From: Heterohyrax brucei
Lineage: Eukaryota; Chordata; Mammalia; Hyracoidea; Procaviidae
DNA length: 64,000 nucleotides
Direction of reading: 5' to 3'
Assembly: GCA_028571685.1 (NCBI GenBank)
Contig: CM053143.1
Coordinates: 195,741,829 to 195,805,828, forward strand
The position numbers were made by a program, and so were the translations under genes. The notes below the pieces were generated by a model. That model searched no databases and was not told the origin of the DNA. It was given only the letters and a program-made list of their open reading frames with translations. Below, piece by piece: positions 1 to 11,710 of this stretch. Within the stretch, counting starts at the first letter, position 1. The number at the start of each line of letters is the position of its first letter.

Positions 1-463
1 GAGTCAGCTCAAGGGACACCAGCTGCACAACCTGCCCCTTCACCGGGCAGACTCAGTGGCCAGTTTCAGCTAGTTCCCTTGGGACCTGGGGTCAACCCTT
101 CAGGCATTCCTGACGGCTAGCGGCCTGTCCCTCCTCTGCTGGTATGCCCTCAAAGCTCCTTAGACCCATTTACATATGGTGGACAGGAACCCCAAAACAG
201 CTCCCACCAGGACAGGAAGGGGACTCCCGCCTCCCCATCACCCATGTGCTCTGCCACCCTGCACGGCCACCCTGCGTCATCCGAGAATGGGGGGTACGGT
301 GCTGCAAACCCACGGGGCCACAGGTCAGCAACTCCCTGGTCGGGTGACATTCTGCTCCGTGGACCTGGTCATGGAATGATCACTCCTGGGCCAGGTTTTC
401 TAACCCTTCCTGTGAGCATTGCTTGAAGCATGCTCCGTGAGCCATGTCTAAGATGCAGTGTGG
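1..463. other. Unannotated stretch, nothing recognised
   Basis: I see no convincing exon, RNA gene or repeat here. Short open frames exist in several frames but show no domain or conserved motif. Confidence 0.5.
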
Positions 464-640
464 GAGTCTAGTGGTGCAGTGGTTAGGCACTCAGCTGCTA
501 AGCAGAAGGCTGGTGGTTCAAAATTACCCAGCAGCTCCAAGGAAGAAGGCCTGGTAATTGGCGCCCATGAAGCCTGCAGCCTAGAGAACCCCGTGGGTCA
601 GCTCTACGCAGTCACACATAACCCCTGGGAGTCGGCCACC
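464..640 (+). repeat. AfroSINE copy
   Basis: A tRNA-like head (gtggtgcagtggttaggcac), a B-box-like stretch after agcagaaggctggtggttca, and an eroded body ending near gggagtcgg mark an AfroSINE in + orientation. The tail that usually reads cgactcgacggcaa is lost, so this is an old copy. Confidence 0.8.
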
Positions 641-1271
641 ACAGCACCTAGCCAAAACACATCTGCGATTTGTGATTCCTTCATCCTATGTACTGTTGTC
701 CCAGTGGCTCCGTCTCCGGCAAGAGGGTGTCTGTGATGTGGCCACCTCCTCTGCCTCCCCTCCTGTGTCATTTCATAGGTCTGAGTCCCAGGAGCAGGAC
801 TGACTGAGAAGCTGGGAGCTTTGGGGTAGCCTTTAAAAATGTGCACTTCAACCCAAGAAACTCACACAGCTTGATGTTTTAAAGTAAGGGTCCTCATTTA
901 TGCTTAGGGAGCTCTGAGATAAAGTGACAACATTTCTATATGCCAGTTTCAAGATCATCGAGTGTGACAGTCCACACTGATTTTCCAGGTAACTGCCGAT
1001 GGTACTTAGATTCTGCCAGCGACGGCCTAAATGATCCACTGCTGCTTTTAAAGAAGAGGGAGAAATGTAGAAGGCACGACCAGATGGGGCCGGGAGATCT
1101 ATTTTAAAATGTGGAGAGGAATATTTCAAGATGAAGTCCTAAAAATAACCAGGACATAACAAAATTAACACAAATCACTGATCCTGTCTGTGACTGCCAA
1201 AGGCGTGGCTTAAGTCGTAGGCCTGGGGAGGCCTGCTGGCAGCCGCCCAGAGCAGCCGCAGTGGGATAGAA
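641..1271. other. Unannotated stretch, nothing recognised
   Basis: No gene or repeat family recognised. The open frames on both strands are short and lack motifs. Confidence 0.45.
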
Positions 1272-1418
1272 GCAAAGGTGGGAGCAATGACCGAGCCAAA
1301 GAGTGAGTGCAAAGGTGGGAGCAATGACCGAGCTGAAGAGTGAGCGCAAAGGTGGGAGCAATGACCGAACTGAAGAATGAGTGCAAAGGTGACAGCAATG
1401 ACAGAGCTGAAGAGGGAG
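1272..1418 (+). repeat. 37-bp tandem repeat, four copies
   Basis: The unit begins gcaaaggtgggagcaatgac and recurs at exactly 37-bp spacing (1,272 and 1,309 are the first two starts). The last copy is the most diverged. The open frames across it on the - strand reflect the repeat and are not evidence of coding. Confidence 0.85.
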
Positions 1419-1694
1419 CTGGTGGCGTGGCCCACAGGGTTCACTTCCACACTGTGGCCTCAGAGTTTCTGCACAAAAACCCCACAGACACAGTGCTGGA
1501 CATCTGCTCCTGAGCCGCCCGAGCACCGGGCTTCTTGCTCCCCAGTGGAGGGCCTGGGATGCCTATCCAGGGTGAGTCTGGCCTTGGACTTTCTCCATCC
1601 TTTTCCAACTTCAGACCTTGGACAAATCCTTTGAATTCTCTGAGCCTTGACTTTTTCATCTGGGCTAGTGGCAGCTGTAATAATAATGTAGGGG

Positions 1695-1800
1695 GTGGCA
1701 TTTGGTCCGTCTCACTGAGGGTCCTCCTCTCTTTTGCTAATCTTCTACCTTACCAAACATGATGTCCTCCTCCAGGGATTGATCCCTCCCCAGGAAGCTG
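1695..1800 (-). mobile_element. RTE LINE fragment (3' region, RTE1_LA-like)
   Basis: The + strand reads the antisense of the RTE C-terminal region (cgtctcactgagggtcctcc, then a Leu/Pro-rich stretch and gggattgatccctcc). The same segment is present, better preserved, at 51,240-51,330. This is a 5'-truncated remnant with no coding capacity. Confidence 0.6.
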
Positions 1801-1839
1801 TCCAAGGCATGCTAGCTCAGTTAATACACACAACAGCCC

Positions 1840-1935
1840 TTACAAACTACACACTGCTACTACCATCAGCCTATTTTCCAGGGGGTAGAATTGAGGCACA
1901 GAGCACAGACATGCCCAAGTTAGGGCCCATGTAAA
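1840..1935 (-). repeat. MIR fragment
   Basis: Antisense MIR core features: a stretch resembling ttttccaggggg..agaattgaggcacagag followed by a cccaagtta segment. Old and diverged. Confidence 0.45.
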
Positions 1936-2414
1936 TGGTGGTGTCACCAAAAAACACAGATTTGTGCTGCCTGCCACAAAGCCAATACTGAGACAGGGTG
2001 AGGTGAATAATCAAGAGGTTTATTGCAGGCGGATACACAGAGACAGAGGAAAATCACTTCCTCTGGAGTCTGTCTGTCTGTCTCAGGCCAGACCGCAAGG
2101 TCTGTGAGGGGAAAGCCACATGCAGGTGCCAAGGTCAGATAATCAGGAGAACTGGTAATTCATGGCGGGGACGTAACAGCACGCAGGTGGAAGTGTTTCA
2201 AGGTCTCAACTGCCCATTTCAGTGGCTGGTTGGAGCCCCAGCCGTGCAGCTCCTGAGCCCACACTTGTAGCCCCACAGCACGTTGCTCCCTGTCTCAGCA
2301 TCCTGGGGCTTCCAGGACACAGCATCACAAGTGGGGGTCCTATAAGAACAGAAGTTTTTGTCTGACAGTCTACAGGCTGTGGATCCCAGATTAGAGTGGT
2401 ACCATGTGACCCCT
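1936..2414. other. Unannotated stretch, possible eroded LTR material
   Basis: A stretch around 2,010-2,110 with tttattgcagg and a short tctg run could be antisense LTR sequence leading into the LTR fragment that follows, but I cannot assign a family. Confidence 0.3.
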
Positions 2415-2700
2415 TCTGAGGCTCCGAGGGAGACTTTCTGCCTGTCTCCCAGTTTCTGGTGGATCCTAGCATTCCTGGGCTCCAAAGGGACCCAGCCTGC
2501 TCCAGGGGACCCCCTGTGAATGCAAGTGATAAACACCTCTGTAAGGATCCCATTCCCAGAGGCTCAGGGCCCAGCCTGCTCCAGGGTGACCTCCTGTGAA
2601 CCCCACTGATAACATCTTCAAAGACCTGATTTCCAGACGGGGCCACACTCCCAGGTACTGCGGGTTAGGACTACACTCCAAATTCCTGGGAGACGCAGTG
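2415..2700 (-). mobile_element. MLT1-type (ERVL-MaLR) LTR fragment with internal 79-bp duplication
   Basis: The + strand shows antisense MLT1 motifs in order: ctgcctgtctcccagtttct, then caaagacctgatttccagac, then tactgcgggttaggacta. Inside it, cccagcctgctccagg occurs at 2,491 and again at 2,570, a 79-bp tandem duplication. Family assignment rests on recalled consensus features. Confidence 0.55.
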
Positions 2701-2721
2701 TAACCCACAGCCGGTTAGCAC

Positions 2722-2912
2722 TGAGTTGGCCCTGATTCATGAAGACCCCACATGTGTCCAAGCGGCACTGTTCTCTCCATAGGGTGTCCACTGGCAGGTT
2801 ATTCAGAAAATCACTGGGACTTCCTTCTGAGGTGCCTCTGGGTGGACTGGAACCCCTGACCTCTTGGTAAACAGCCCAGGGTGCTAACTGTTGGTGCCAC
2901 CCAGGGATGCCG
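2722..2912 (-). repeat. AfroSINE, longer-body variant
   Basis: Antisense body (catagggtgtccactggcagg), the hinge cctctgggtggactggaacc and the reversed tRNA head (gtgccacccagggat) identify the variant that carries an extra middle segment. It abuts an oppositely oriented partial copy. Confidence 0.75.
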
Positions 2913-2914
2913 CC

Positions 2915-3025
2915 AGTCCATAGCAGAAGGCCTGATGACCTATTCCAGAGACAATAACAGCCATTGAAACCCTGCAGAGCACAATTCTACTCTGATACAC
3001 ATGGAGTTCACGTGAATTGGACAAC
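2915..3025 (+). repeat. AfroSINE, 5'-truncated
   Basis: Contains the middle and 3' body (agaaggcctgatgacct, then attgaaaccctgcagagcac) without a tRNA head. It is head-to-head with the - strand copy just before it. Confidence 0.65.
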
Positions 3026-3267
3026 AGGTCAAACTGGTAAAATACATGTATTTAGAAAACTAATGTGTAATTTCTCAGAGAAATATGCTGTCATCCACGT
3101 TTCTCTGGAAACTATGCTTAAAAGAAGACTCAGTGTTCAAAAGAGAGGACAGTCCTTCTCTTTATTTCACCACCCCCTGCTGGCAGTGCACCCTAATTGC
3201 AGGCATACTGCCAAAGAGGTGCTAAATCTCACACCTCAGTTTTTATATCCAGCTTGTGATAGGTGGG

Positions 3268-3475
3268 GGGATTGCTTGGGTGGAGCAAATGGTTATGTGC
3301 TCAAATGCTAACCACAAGGTTCAAAGTTCAAGTCCACCCAGAAACGCCTCTGAAGAAAGACCTGAAAATCTGCTTAACTAAAACCAGCCTTTGAAACCTG
3401 TGTGGAGCACGAGTGTCTTCTGACATACTGGAGTCGCCATCAATGGGGGTCAATTCTGTGGCACCTGGTGGGTCT
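3268..3475 (+). repeat. AfroSINE, longer-body variant
   Basis: The tRNA-like head (tgggtggagcaaatggttat), ctaaccacaaggttcaaagt, the middle segment gaagaaagacctgaaaatct and an eroded 3' body are all in order on the + strand. Confidence 0.8.
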
Positions 3476-3529
3476 ACCTGCACCTGCAGGTTGTTTCCTG
3501 TTTCTCAAAGTGCTCTCTCACAGTGGAAC

Positions 3530-3658
3530 CATCCGGTCCCATTGTAAAAGACAAGAAAACTGAAACTCCGAGAGTGTAAGTCACTTGCCCAGAATCCCAC
3601 AGCAAATAAATGAATATGCACCCAGCCTCTGTCCGATTCTAGAGCCCATGACCTTACC
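3530..3658 (-). repeat. MIR fragment
   Basis: Reads as antisense MIR: a gaaaactgaaactccgagag stretch, then agtcacttgcccagaatccc and cacagcaaataaatga. Confidence 0.6.
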
Positions 3659-3659
3659 C

Positions 3660-4496
3660 TCTGCCTTCAGATGAAGCAGTGACCCAGCTCCTCAGGTGCT
3701 CTTGTGCTCCAGGAGAAGCCTGGAGGTCATGGAAAAATCCAGAAGGATGAGGGGAACTTGGAGGCTGGGACCTGGAAGCACTGTCTCCGGGACAGGTTCT
3801 GAGGAGAAGCCCCACCACTTGAGTTCTGTCCTTGTAGGGATGGGGGATGCACATCTCCTGAAGGAGGCCAGGCCAGTGGCCACCTTAGGAGATGACATTT
3901 TGCTCTTGAATTAGCTTGCAGGGTGAGGGTAGGGCCTGAGGGATCTGAGACGGGAGGTGGAAGGGGAACAAGGCTTCTTTCATGCTCTGCCCTTGGAAAG
4001 CCAGGGGTGACGTTAGGAAGGTGTTAGGGATGAGTCTGAGGGCCCTGAGGGGCTCATGCTGTAGACAGTAGCTGTGTGGGGTTTGGGGTTTGCATTCAAC
4101 TGCACTACCCCCTCTCCAGCCCCTGAGACACGCATGTGAACACATCTACCTGGACTCAACCAGGAAGGTCCGGCCAGGGGACCCCCTCAGCAGAAGCGGC
4201 ACCCTGGGGTCTTGATGGCAATACTCAGAGTGACTCTGAGTTGGTGTGGGGTGAATCTCAGAGGTGAGATTGGCAGGTAAAGTCAGACCCTTCCCAGGAG
4301 AAATCTCACTCTAGGGCCAGTCTTTGAAGTCCCAGCTCCCCATTGTGTGAAGGTGGGAAATAGTTCCTCTCATTACTGAATGGCCTTCATGACAGCCCCT
4401 TGGGCTCAGTGACCTCCTCCCAATCCTTCTTCACACTCACTGCCATCACTGCAAGGACTTCAGACCATCTCAGGACTCAGCCATCTGCCTCCTTCA
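3660..4496. other. Unannotated stretch, nothing recognised
   Basis: No exon, RNA gene or repeat family recognised. Confidence 0.45.
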
Positions 4497-4945
4497 TTGA
4501 CTGGCCATCCACTCACCCACCCATCCACCTATCCATCCACCCAGGCATCCGTCCATCATCTATCCATCCATCTGTCCATCTATCCATGAATCCATTGAGT
4601 CAAGTCCATCCATCCACCCACCCATCTGCCCAATCATATATCAGTCTATTCATCCATCCGTCCATCTATCCATCTGGCCAATCATATATCAATCCATCCA
4701 TCTATCCATGAATCCACTGAGTCATATCCATCCATCCATGAATTGATCCATCCATCCATCCATGAATCCATTGAGTCATATCAATCCATTCATCTGTCTG
4801 TCAATGAATCCACTGCATCATATCCATCCATCCATCCATCCTTCTGTTTATTCACCTATCCACCCACTCACCCACCCATCCTTCCATCCACCCACTCATT
4901 CATCCATCCACCCACTCATTCATCCGTCCACCCACTCACCCTATG
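4497..4945 (+). repeat. (ATCC)n microsatellite, imperfect
   Basis: About 450 bp dominated by catccatccatc and cacccacccatc words with interspersed atgaatccattgag units. The Pro/Ser/His-rich open frames across it are a by-product of the repeat. Confidence 0.9.
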
Positions 4946-5597
4946 TTCTCCCTCATCCTTCACCTCCACCCCGCTCCCCTGAGGTCCCCCGATGAGCTGG
5001 TGTCCTTTGGTCTGAAGGTCCGGTAGTGGTGTGTGGCCATCTCTGCTGCTGGGTTTCAGCCTCACTGCCCTCCTGCCAGGGCACTGAAGCCCCAGAGACG
5101 GAGACAGACAACCAAGACAGACAGCACAATACTGAAAGGAGCAAACGTCCACTGCTGGTCAGTGACAAGTGCTGTGAATGCAGGGTCAGCTGAAAAGGGG
5201 CAGCAAGCCATGGGGGCAGCAAGACACAACACAGGGAGCCATGGGGGGACAGCAAGACATGGCAGCCACAGAGACAGGGAGGACAGCAAGCTGGAGGGCA
5301 GTGAGACAGAGGGGCCAGAGAGGCATGGGCTACAGCACTCCCCAGTAGGCAAGGGTAAAGACCAGCAGGTGCAAAGGCCCTGAGGCAGGTCCAGACCCAC
5401 ACCACACTTCTTGAGCCATTTGCCTAGAAGACAGGCTAGTCCCTCCATGGCCACACTGCCCACAGCCAGGTAGGGACGTGGGATCAACATTTGTCTCAAG
5501 ACCAAGTACACAGCAGATCCCACCCCTGCCAGCCCAACCGGCCCAGCAGCTCAGCCAGTCAACAGGCCAGGTGCCAGTGGGGAGCCGCAGGGATGGG
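4946..5597. other. Unannotated stretch with short cagcaag repeats
   Basis: Between about 5,200 and 5,310 there is a degenerate run of cagcaag and catggggg words. Nothing else was recognised. Confidence 0.4.
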
Positions 5598-5911
5598 TGA
5601 TGGACTGAACTGTGTCCCTCAGAATGCTTTGACCCCCTAACCTGTCCCTGTGGATGTGACCCCGTTCAGACACCAGGATTTTTTCATTATGTTAACTTGC
5701 TTGGGTCAGAACAGGTTGGGTTTGAAACCCAACCCCTTCTGAGTTGTAAAAAGCAGAACAGACACAGAGACACCCATGTGGCGGGTGGGGGAGGGGAGGC
5801 AGAGACAAGGCAGCTGTGTCTGCAGGAAAGCTGGAAGCCACCAGAAGCTGAGCTAGACAAGGAAGGGCCCGTCTGTCCCTGGAGCGGGCATCCTCAATTC
5901 AGACTCCAGCC
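5598..5911 (+). mobile_element. MaLR-like solo LTR, MLT1 type, eroded
   Basis: Starts tgatggactgaactgtgtcc and continues with the MLT1-like order: cctgtggatgtgaccc, agagacacccatgtgg, ggaagccaccagaagctgag, cagactccagcc. The 3' end with its poly(A) signal is not visible. Family by recalled consensus. Confidence 0.6.
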
Positions 5912-6599
5912 ATGAGCAGTGACAAAACAGATTGCTGTTCTTCAGAGACCCCCCCTCTTGTTGCTGGCACAGCTGGCAGGCTACCAGCAGCAGCAGCCGG
6001 GCCAGGACTGGGGGTGCTCCCAGCAGTGGCGGGCTCTACCTCCTGTCACTCCCGGGTAGTGTGGCCCCTGCAGGACCCCAGGGGGAGATGCCCCCATGCA
6101 CGCTGGTGCAGGTGTAGCAGGCAGCTAAACACCCACAGTCCAAACCCACCCCACAAAGCACCTTCCCACTCCCCCAACCTTGAACCTCACGAGACTAATG
6201 GCCCAGCATTGAGAGATCAGAGGCGGTGCCGTTACAGCCCATTACACTAAATTCACCGTCAAGGGTGAGAGCAGAGCTGAACGGGCTTATTCCAGTCTTG
6301 GCAATTGAAAATAGAGTTTTGAGAGTGCCGTAATTTCACAGTCCCTCAGGCAGCCACGTGCTGCTGGGAGGGCGTCTGTGGTTTGGAGGGCGATGTGGGG
6401 ACAGAGGGCAGAACCCCCTCCCCACACCAGCTGCTCAGCCACCCTGGGCCAAGGCTCCCCAACAGGTTGCTGGGTTTCACAGCACATCCTGCGAAAGGAG
6501 CTAGGATGTTCTCACTGGGGCCCAGTGGCCCCCTGCAACGCCCTGCCCTCCTCCCTTCTGACTCCTACACGGCCTTCCACTGGCAAAGGCTTTCTCTCT
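5912..6599. other. Unannotated stretch; AT-richer island at 6,240-6,350
   Basis: No gene recognised. The 6,240-6,350 part is compositionally different from its neighbours (ggcaattgaaaatagagttt) and could be a conserved non-coding element, but that is a guess. Confidence 0.35.
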
Positions 6600-6700
6600 G
6601 CCGGTCTGTCCCAGTCCCTCAGAGGGAATGATCTGGAAAATGGGGATGATTCTGAGTGCCTTCAAGGTCTACCTCAAAGTCCTCCTGTTTGCCACGGATG
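6600..6700 (+). repeat. MIR fragment
   Basis: Sense MIR core: cccagtccctcagagggaat followed by ctggaaaatggggatgattc. Confidence 0.45.
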
Positions 6701-6719
6701 CAATGAACTTGAGGATGTT

Positions 6720-8100
6720 TTCTTATCTTTATTTTATTATTTTTTATTTAACATGACTGAGTGAAAATGTACATTCACATGTAAATTTACATGCCCACCT
6801 ATATGCAGCTTCCACTGCTCTCCCTGTCCGGTGACTGCACACTATTCCTCTCTGCTCCATACATGTCTCATCCTCTCAACAGCCTCCTTTCCCCTCCTCT
6901 CCACCCACTCTCCTTCCTCCAGCCAGAGGTCAGCAGGATGATATCCTATAGACGTATAGAACCATAAAGTGCATCCACTACGTGGTCACTCTGCATTGCC
7001 AAGTCCAACCCATTCGTGTCCAAAGCGTGGACCTTCATTATAACTTATGGGTAAGGGCATCATCAGGGCCGGGAGCCATGCTCTCAGGGGAACCCCGAAA
7101 CCGCTGGACCATCAGTTGAGGTCTTTTAGTGGAGATCTCAGGATGCACCCTTTTTATTCTTGTGTTGCCAGTGAGACTCCTCTCTGTGAGCTCCACTGTG
7201 GCTATCACTGGTGGTGGCCGGGCACCATCCGTTTCTTCTGGTCCCAAGGCGATGAAGGCACCCACTCTTGCGGGTCTCTCTGTCTTCTAGGTTGTCTTTA
7301 CCCCATGTCATTTTGGTCCTCGGTGAGCATCCGTTCCTGCTGAGATGGGACCATTTGCTGTGTCCTCGGATGGCAGCTTTTAAGACCCCAGATGCCATTC
7401 ACCGATGTGGGGTGCAGAAAGCTCTCTTAGCAAAACACTAGTTGTGCCAACTGGCCTCGATTTCGCCTAAGAGCATGGTCCCCTGCCCCCTGCCCCAGCC
7501 ACTCTATCCTTGCAATATTGGGTTAAGATGGAAGGAGTACTCAAGTTATGCTGAAGTCCACTTAATGTTGTTCTTGTTTCTAATGTGTGCTATCACCGCT
7601 TTCTCCTAACCAGATTTGTAGCAACTATCTAAACTAAACCCTCCCCGCCTCACTCTCCCTCCCTCCCCTCCCTTGTAGCCGTCAAAGAGTCTTTTCTTCC
7701 ATACACAAGTCTGTTTTTGAGATCTTATCGTAGAGGTCTCATACAATATTTGTCCTTTTGTCACTGACTACTTTCACTCAACATAATGTCTTCCAGTTGA
7801 AACCAGGTTAGGAGATGTTTCCTGGAATCATCGCTATTCTTTATCATTGCGTAGTGCTCCATGGAGTATATGTACCATAGTTTACCTATCCATTCCTCTG
7901 TTGTTGGGCATCTGGGTTGATTCCATCTTTTTGCTATCGTGGACTGTGCTGCTATAAACATTCTGGTGCATGTGTGTGTCCATTGGTGTGAAAGGCCTTG
8001 ATTCTGTAGGATATGTTCCAAGTAGTGGAATGACTGGGTCAAATAGTGTATCGATATCCATTTTTTTAAGGAAGGAGGATGTTTTCTGAATGACATACAC
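6720..8100 (-). mobile_element. LINE-1 3' end (ORF2 C-terminus plus 3' UTR)
   Basis: On the - strand, 8,102-7,761 encodes the carboxyl end of L1 ORF2 (a run with KRWNQPRCPTTEEWI, then the LSESSQ terminus). Downstream on that strand, to about 6,727, is the L1 3' UTR, which shares segments with the better 3' UTR copies at 34,275-35,043 and 44,630-45,606. It is 5'-truncated; the surviving ORF2 tail (about 113 codons) carries no reverse transcriptase or endonuclease domain. Confidence 0.85.
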
Positions 8101-8868
8101 ATATGTCTGTCTGTCCCCTAAATCTACTGCAAGCCACCCCCTGGTCTGCTCTGGGTCCCCAGAGGCTGACACGGCAGGCTGCCTGTCCCAGCCCTCTGCC
8201 GGGGCACTCCAGTAGGAGGCCAGAGGGCAGGAGGAAAGGAGAAGCTGTAGTATTTCTCCCTGGCTCTTTCTGCGTCCAGTGTGGCTCCAGCAGAGACTTC
8301 TTCTGTCTCTGGACAGGCCACCCGGCCCAGTTTCTGCTGGTGGCCGCAGGTCCAGAGCAGCAGGAACCCAGCACCTGCCCTCCCATCACCCAGCCTGCTC
8401 GTTCCCTGCCGCCTGCACTCTGAGCAGTGCTGTGTCCACAGAAGCCAGCCGTCACTCATGGAAGGTGACCGCTGTCACACAGCGTGGCCCCGTGGCCCCT
8501 CCAGGCGTCCCTGCACCATATCCTTCCCAGCTGAGACACAAATCCCCACACAGGACCCTTCCCCACAAGACCTGGCCACTGGCAGCCTCACTGCATCTCT
8601 GTGCGGCGGTGATGCTTCTGCTTTTCCCCCGCCTGTCCTGCTCTGTCTGTGAGCATCTCTGTCTCTTGTGTCAGCAGTGGGCTGGAGCTGGGCTCTGGGG
8701 TCTCTCCCAAGGGACCGGGGGGGACAGCAACTCTTCCAATGCAGTGGAGGTGGCCTCACTGTATGCTTCCGTCGTTGCTGTTGACGGCACACACAGGACA
8801 CATGTCAAGTGACCCATTCCTGCTTGTGCCCTCAGTGACATGAGGACATCCTGCTGGCTGTCCCTCCT
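8101..8868. other. Unannotated stretch, nothing recognised
   Basis: GC-rich with overlapping open frames up to 177 codons, but none shows a domain, a splice context or a homologue that I recognise. Confidence 0.45.
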
Positions 8869-9032
8869 GGAAACCCTGGTGGCAGGGTGTGTAGTGCTGT
8901 GTCTGCTCACCACACGGTCAGCAGTTCAAATCCACCGGGCGCTCCGTGCAAACCCTATGGGGCAGCTCTGCTCTGACCTCTAGGGCCGCTATGGGTCAGA
9001 CTCCACTCGATGGCAGTGGGTTTCTGGGTTTT
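8869..9032 (+). repeat. AfroSINE copy
   Basis: Complete order: head (gaaaccctggtggcag), gtcagcagttcaaatccacc, aaaccctatggggcagctct, and the tail gatggcagtgggttt. Confidence 0.85.
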
Positions 9033-9185
9033 CCTGTCTAGTCTGTTAGTTTTTTTCCTATCTGTTGCCTTCTCGCTTCGTTTAAGGCGCTGTGACTCAC
9101 CCAGATCCTGAACAGTGCGTAACAGTGTAAAGATTTACCTAGCTGGAACCCCCCACCTGAGACAGTCCTGGGGTCCCCGTGCAGC

Positions 9186-9345
9186 ACACAGGGTTCACAC
9201 TCGCTGCTAATCGAGTGGTGGGCGGCTGCAGCCCACCCGCTGCCAGCAGAACAAGGCCCGGTGATGTGCTACTGGAACGATCACCGCCAAGCAAACCCAC
9301 GGAGAGAGGTTCTGCTCTGTGACCCGCAGGTGTGTCACAGGCCGG
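9186..9345 (+). repeat. AfroSINE, longer-body variant, diverged
   Basis: Segments match the longer variant: ctgcagcccacccgctgcca, aaggcccggtgatgtgctac, and cacggagagaggttctgctc. Confidence 0.6.
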
Positions 9346-9349
9346 GACC

Positions 9350-9955
9350 GACCTCAGGGCCTCCGGTGTTTTGTTTCTGCGTCAGCCCCCTCTGCCGTGG
9401 GTCAGTTTGCGAGTGGTAACACGGGACGTCCCTACTACGTGATCGATTAGCATCCAGGGTTGTTTCTTTCCCCTTGCGAGGCTTCCCTCACTCACTCCCA
9501 GGCAACCAACCCACCCAGACGCCCTCATGAGGGCCCTTCGGGCTCTTTCTCCGGCCTCCTGACACGTCCACGTCTACAGACAAGTACACACACGTCAGTG
9601 TGGCCATTTTAGTTGTCTTTTGGGTCCACTCTAAGTGAGAGCACAGCACCTGCCAGCTGTGTGCCCGGCTTCCCTTACCAGCAGCTGGACAGCAGAGACA
9701 CAGGCCATGTCGGCCAAGAAGCCCTCTCCTGCCCTTCTAAAGGGCTGCTGATGTCCCCTCCGGGCGTCCTTGCAGGAGGGGGGACGTTTGTCCTGCTTCC
9801 AGTTGTTCTGCGCTTTGTTTTGGGACTGTCAGCTGCGCTGGAGGGAAGAACTGCCCCGCACATAAACACAGCTCACGTGCGATCAAGGAGTGAACCATGT
9901 CCCCTGACTGTGCGCCCCCTTAGCTGGGCGGCAGGTCCTAGTGTCCTGTGGCTGT
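9350..9955. other. Unannotated stretch, nothing recognised
   Basis: No feature recognised. Confidence 0.4.
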
Positions 9956-10130
9956 CTCCCACTCTTTCATCTGATGGACTGTCCTAGGTAGTGTAAATCC
10001 TATTTCTGTGATATTGATGAGGTCTCAATCGACAACATTAGATCATATCTTGAGTCAATCTCTTTCGAAATACAAATGACAAGTGAGCAGAGAGACAGGG
10101 GACCTCACACCTCCAAAACAGCAGGGCCGG
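9956..10130 (+). mobile_element. MaLR-like LTR fragment (middle part)
   Basis: Contains gatattgatgaggtctcaat, cttgagtcaatctctttcga and gagcagagagacaggggacc, in the same order as in the complete LTRs at 20,303-20,826 and 51,846-52,362. Confidence 0.65.
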
Positions 10131-10638
10131 AGGCACTCATGGCACCCCCCACAGGCCGACAGCCCTGTCCATCTTTCCTTGAAGAGCTGGCTGTAGTACC
10201 GGCTACAGCTCGGGGCTGACTGACAGTCCAGGGCCATGTCCTCAGGGGAACCCCCGTGTGACAGACCATCAAATGTGCGCTCTCAATAGAGCTACAACAA
10301 AGTAAAAGACCAGAATCCAAACTGACACGCAGGTGTCTGTGTGGCTCTCCAGGAGCGAGGCCGAGAAAGCACGGCCGCGTCCCTCCAGGGGCCTGGCGTC
10401 CCTCCAGGGGGCCTGATTTGTGTTGGTTGCCTGGGAGGGGGCCGAGGGGAGCGTCTGAGAAAGAGAACCAGTGAATGGTAATCAAACATATGAGAAAAAG
10501 GGGGGAAGGAAGCGGCCTAAAAGGAGGTCCCCTTCGCCTCAGACTCAACTACACAGGTGCAGCTTCAGACCACTTATTCCTTCTTTTCTGTGACTCTGCA
10601 TAGGTCAGATTTTCACAGCAGGTAGATGTGGTTTGCCC
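10131..10638. other. Unannotated stretch, nothing recognised
   Basis: A short repetition of ccctccaggggcctgg words lies near 10,380. Nothing else was recognised. Confidence 0.4.
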
Positions 10639-10796
10639 AAACCAAACCCAGTGCCTTTCAGTCGAGGCCAACTCACAGCAACCCTGCAGGCCAGAGTAAA
10701 ACTGCCCCGTGGTTTCCAAGGAGCACCTGGTGACCTGAATTGCTGACATTTTGGGTAGCAGCCACGGTACCTAACCATTATGCCACCAGGCTTTCT
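10639..10796 (-). repeat. AfroSINE copy
   Basis: Reads antisense in order: aaccaaacccagtgcctttc, gccccgtggtttccaaggag, and the reversed head atgccaccaggctttc. Confidence 0.85.
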
Positions 10797-10904
10797 GACC
10801 AGGCCTCCTCAGAAATGGTTTATATCAGAAGCAAACCGATGCTCTCTCCATGGCCTTAGCCAATAGCTGTACCATTTCTGAGAGTGTCTCATCTGCCAAG
10901 CTCC

Positions 10905-10990
10905 ATCTCTGGTCCTGCTACCTCCAAGAAGCCCTCCCTGACCACCTCAAGTCGCACGCAACGTTTCCCAGGCTCCTTCTCAGTGCATGG
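10905..10990. repeat. Possible L2 3'-end fragment
   Basis: The stretch cctccaagaagccctccctgacc resembles the 3' region of mammalian L2. Too short to be sure. Confidence 0.3.
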
Positions 10991-11189
10991 CCAGCCTCGG
11001 TACACACGTTAAGTTAACCCTTCCCACCCAGCCGGTGGGGAAAGGGTCGGGCACCCCGCCTCAAGAGAGGAGCACTGAGGCTCAGAGCAGCGAAGGGACC
11101 TGCTGTGGCCACACGGCCCATTCCTGTCTCACTCGTTCCAGAGCTAACAAGGCAAGAGCACAGCGCACGTCCCTTACAGCGCATGAACA

Positions 11190-11710
11190 ACGAGGGCCCC
11201 AGCTAACGAGTGGACAGGCCCGCGAGCGAGTGACCGATGAATGGACGGACACGTGAAGATACGAGTCAGTGACCGAACAAACGGGAGGAACACGCGAATG
11301 AGCGAACACGTGAAGGGATATGCAAGGGGGCTGATCATGTGGGTCTACAAACACATGCATGGATGAGCAACGGCATGGATGAAAAAGGGAGCAGACGAAC
11401 ACGTGAACGGGTGAGCGGACAGATGAGCGCCGAACAGGCGAATGGCGGCGGAGGAGCAGACGGGCACACGGCTGGACGGGCACATGGCCACACGGCTGGA
11501 GGACCGGCGAGTGGGTGGACAGGGGACGGAGGGACGCCTGATGGGACAGGCAGGTGAACGGGCGAGTCAGAGAATGAACACATGACTCCACGTGCCGAAG
11601 ACCGGGAGAGCACAGGAACGGGGGGGAGGGAGGAGCGTCCGGTCACGGGTACCGGGGAAGGCGTGAGCGGGTGAGCACCTGAGCGAGTGAATCGGGAGGG
11701 ACAGGCAAAG
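11190..11710 (+). repeat. Decayed short tandem repeat, gaatgagcgaac type
   Basis: About 500 bp built from irregular words such as gagcgagtgaccgatgaatg, cgaatgagcgaacacgtgaa and gtgagcggacagatgagc. The word lengths suggest a former 4- or 8-bp repeat family now heavily substituted. Open frames on both strands follow from this composition. Confidence 0.6.

Noticed and set aside
4400-4995. Pro/Ser/His-rich open frames on the + strand
   Set aside because: Translation of the ATCC microsatellite.
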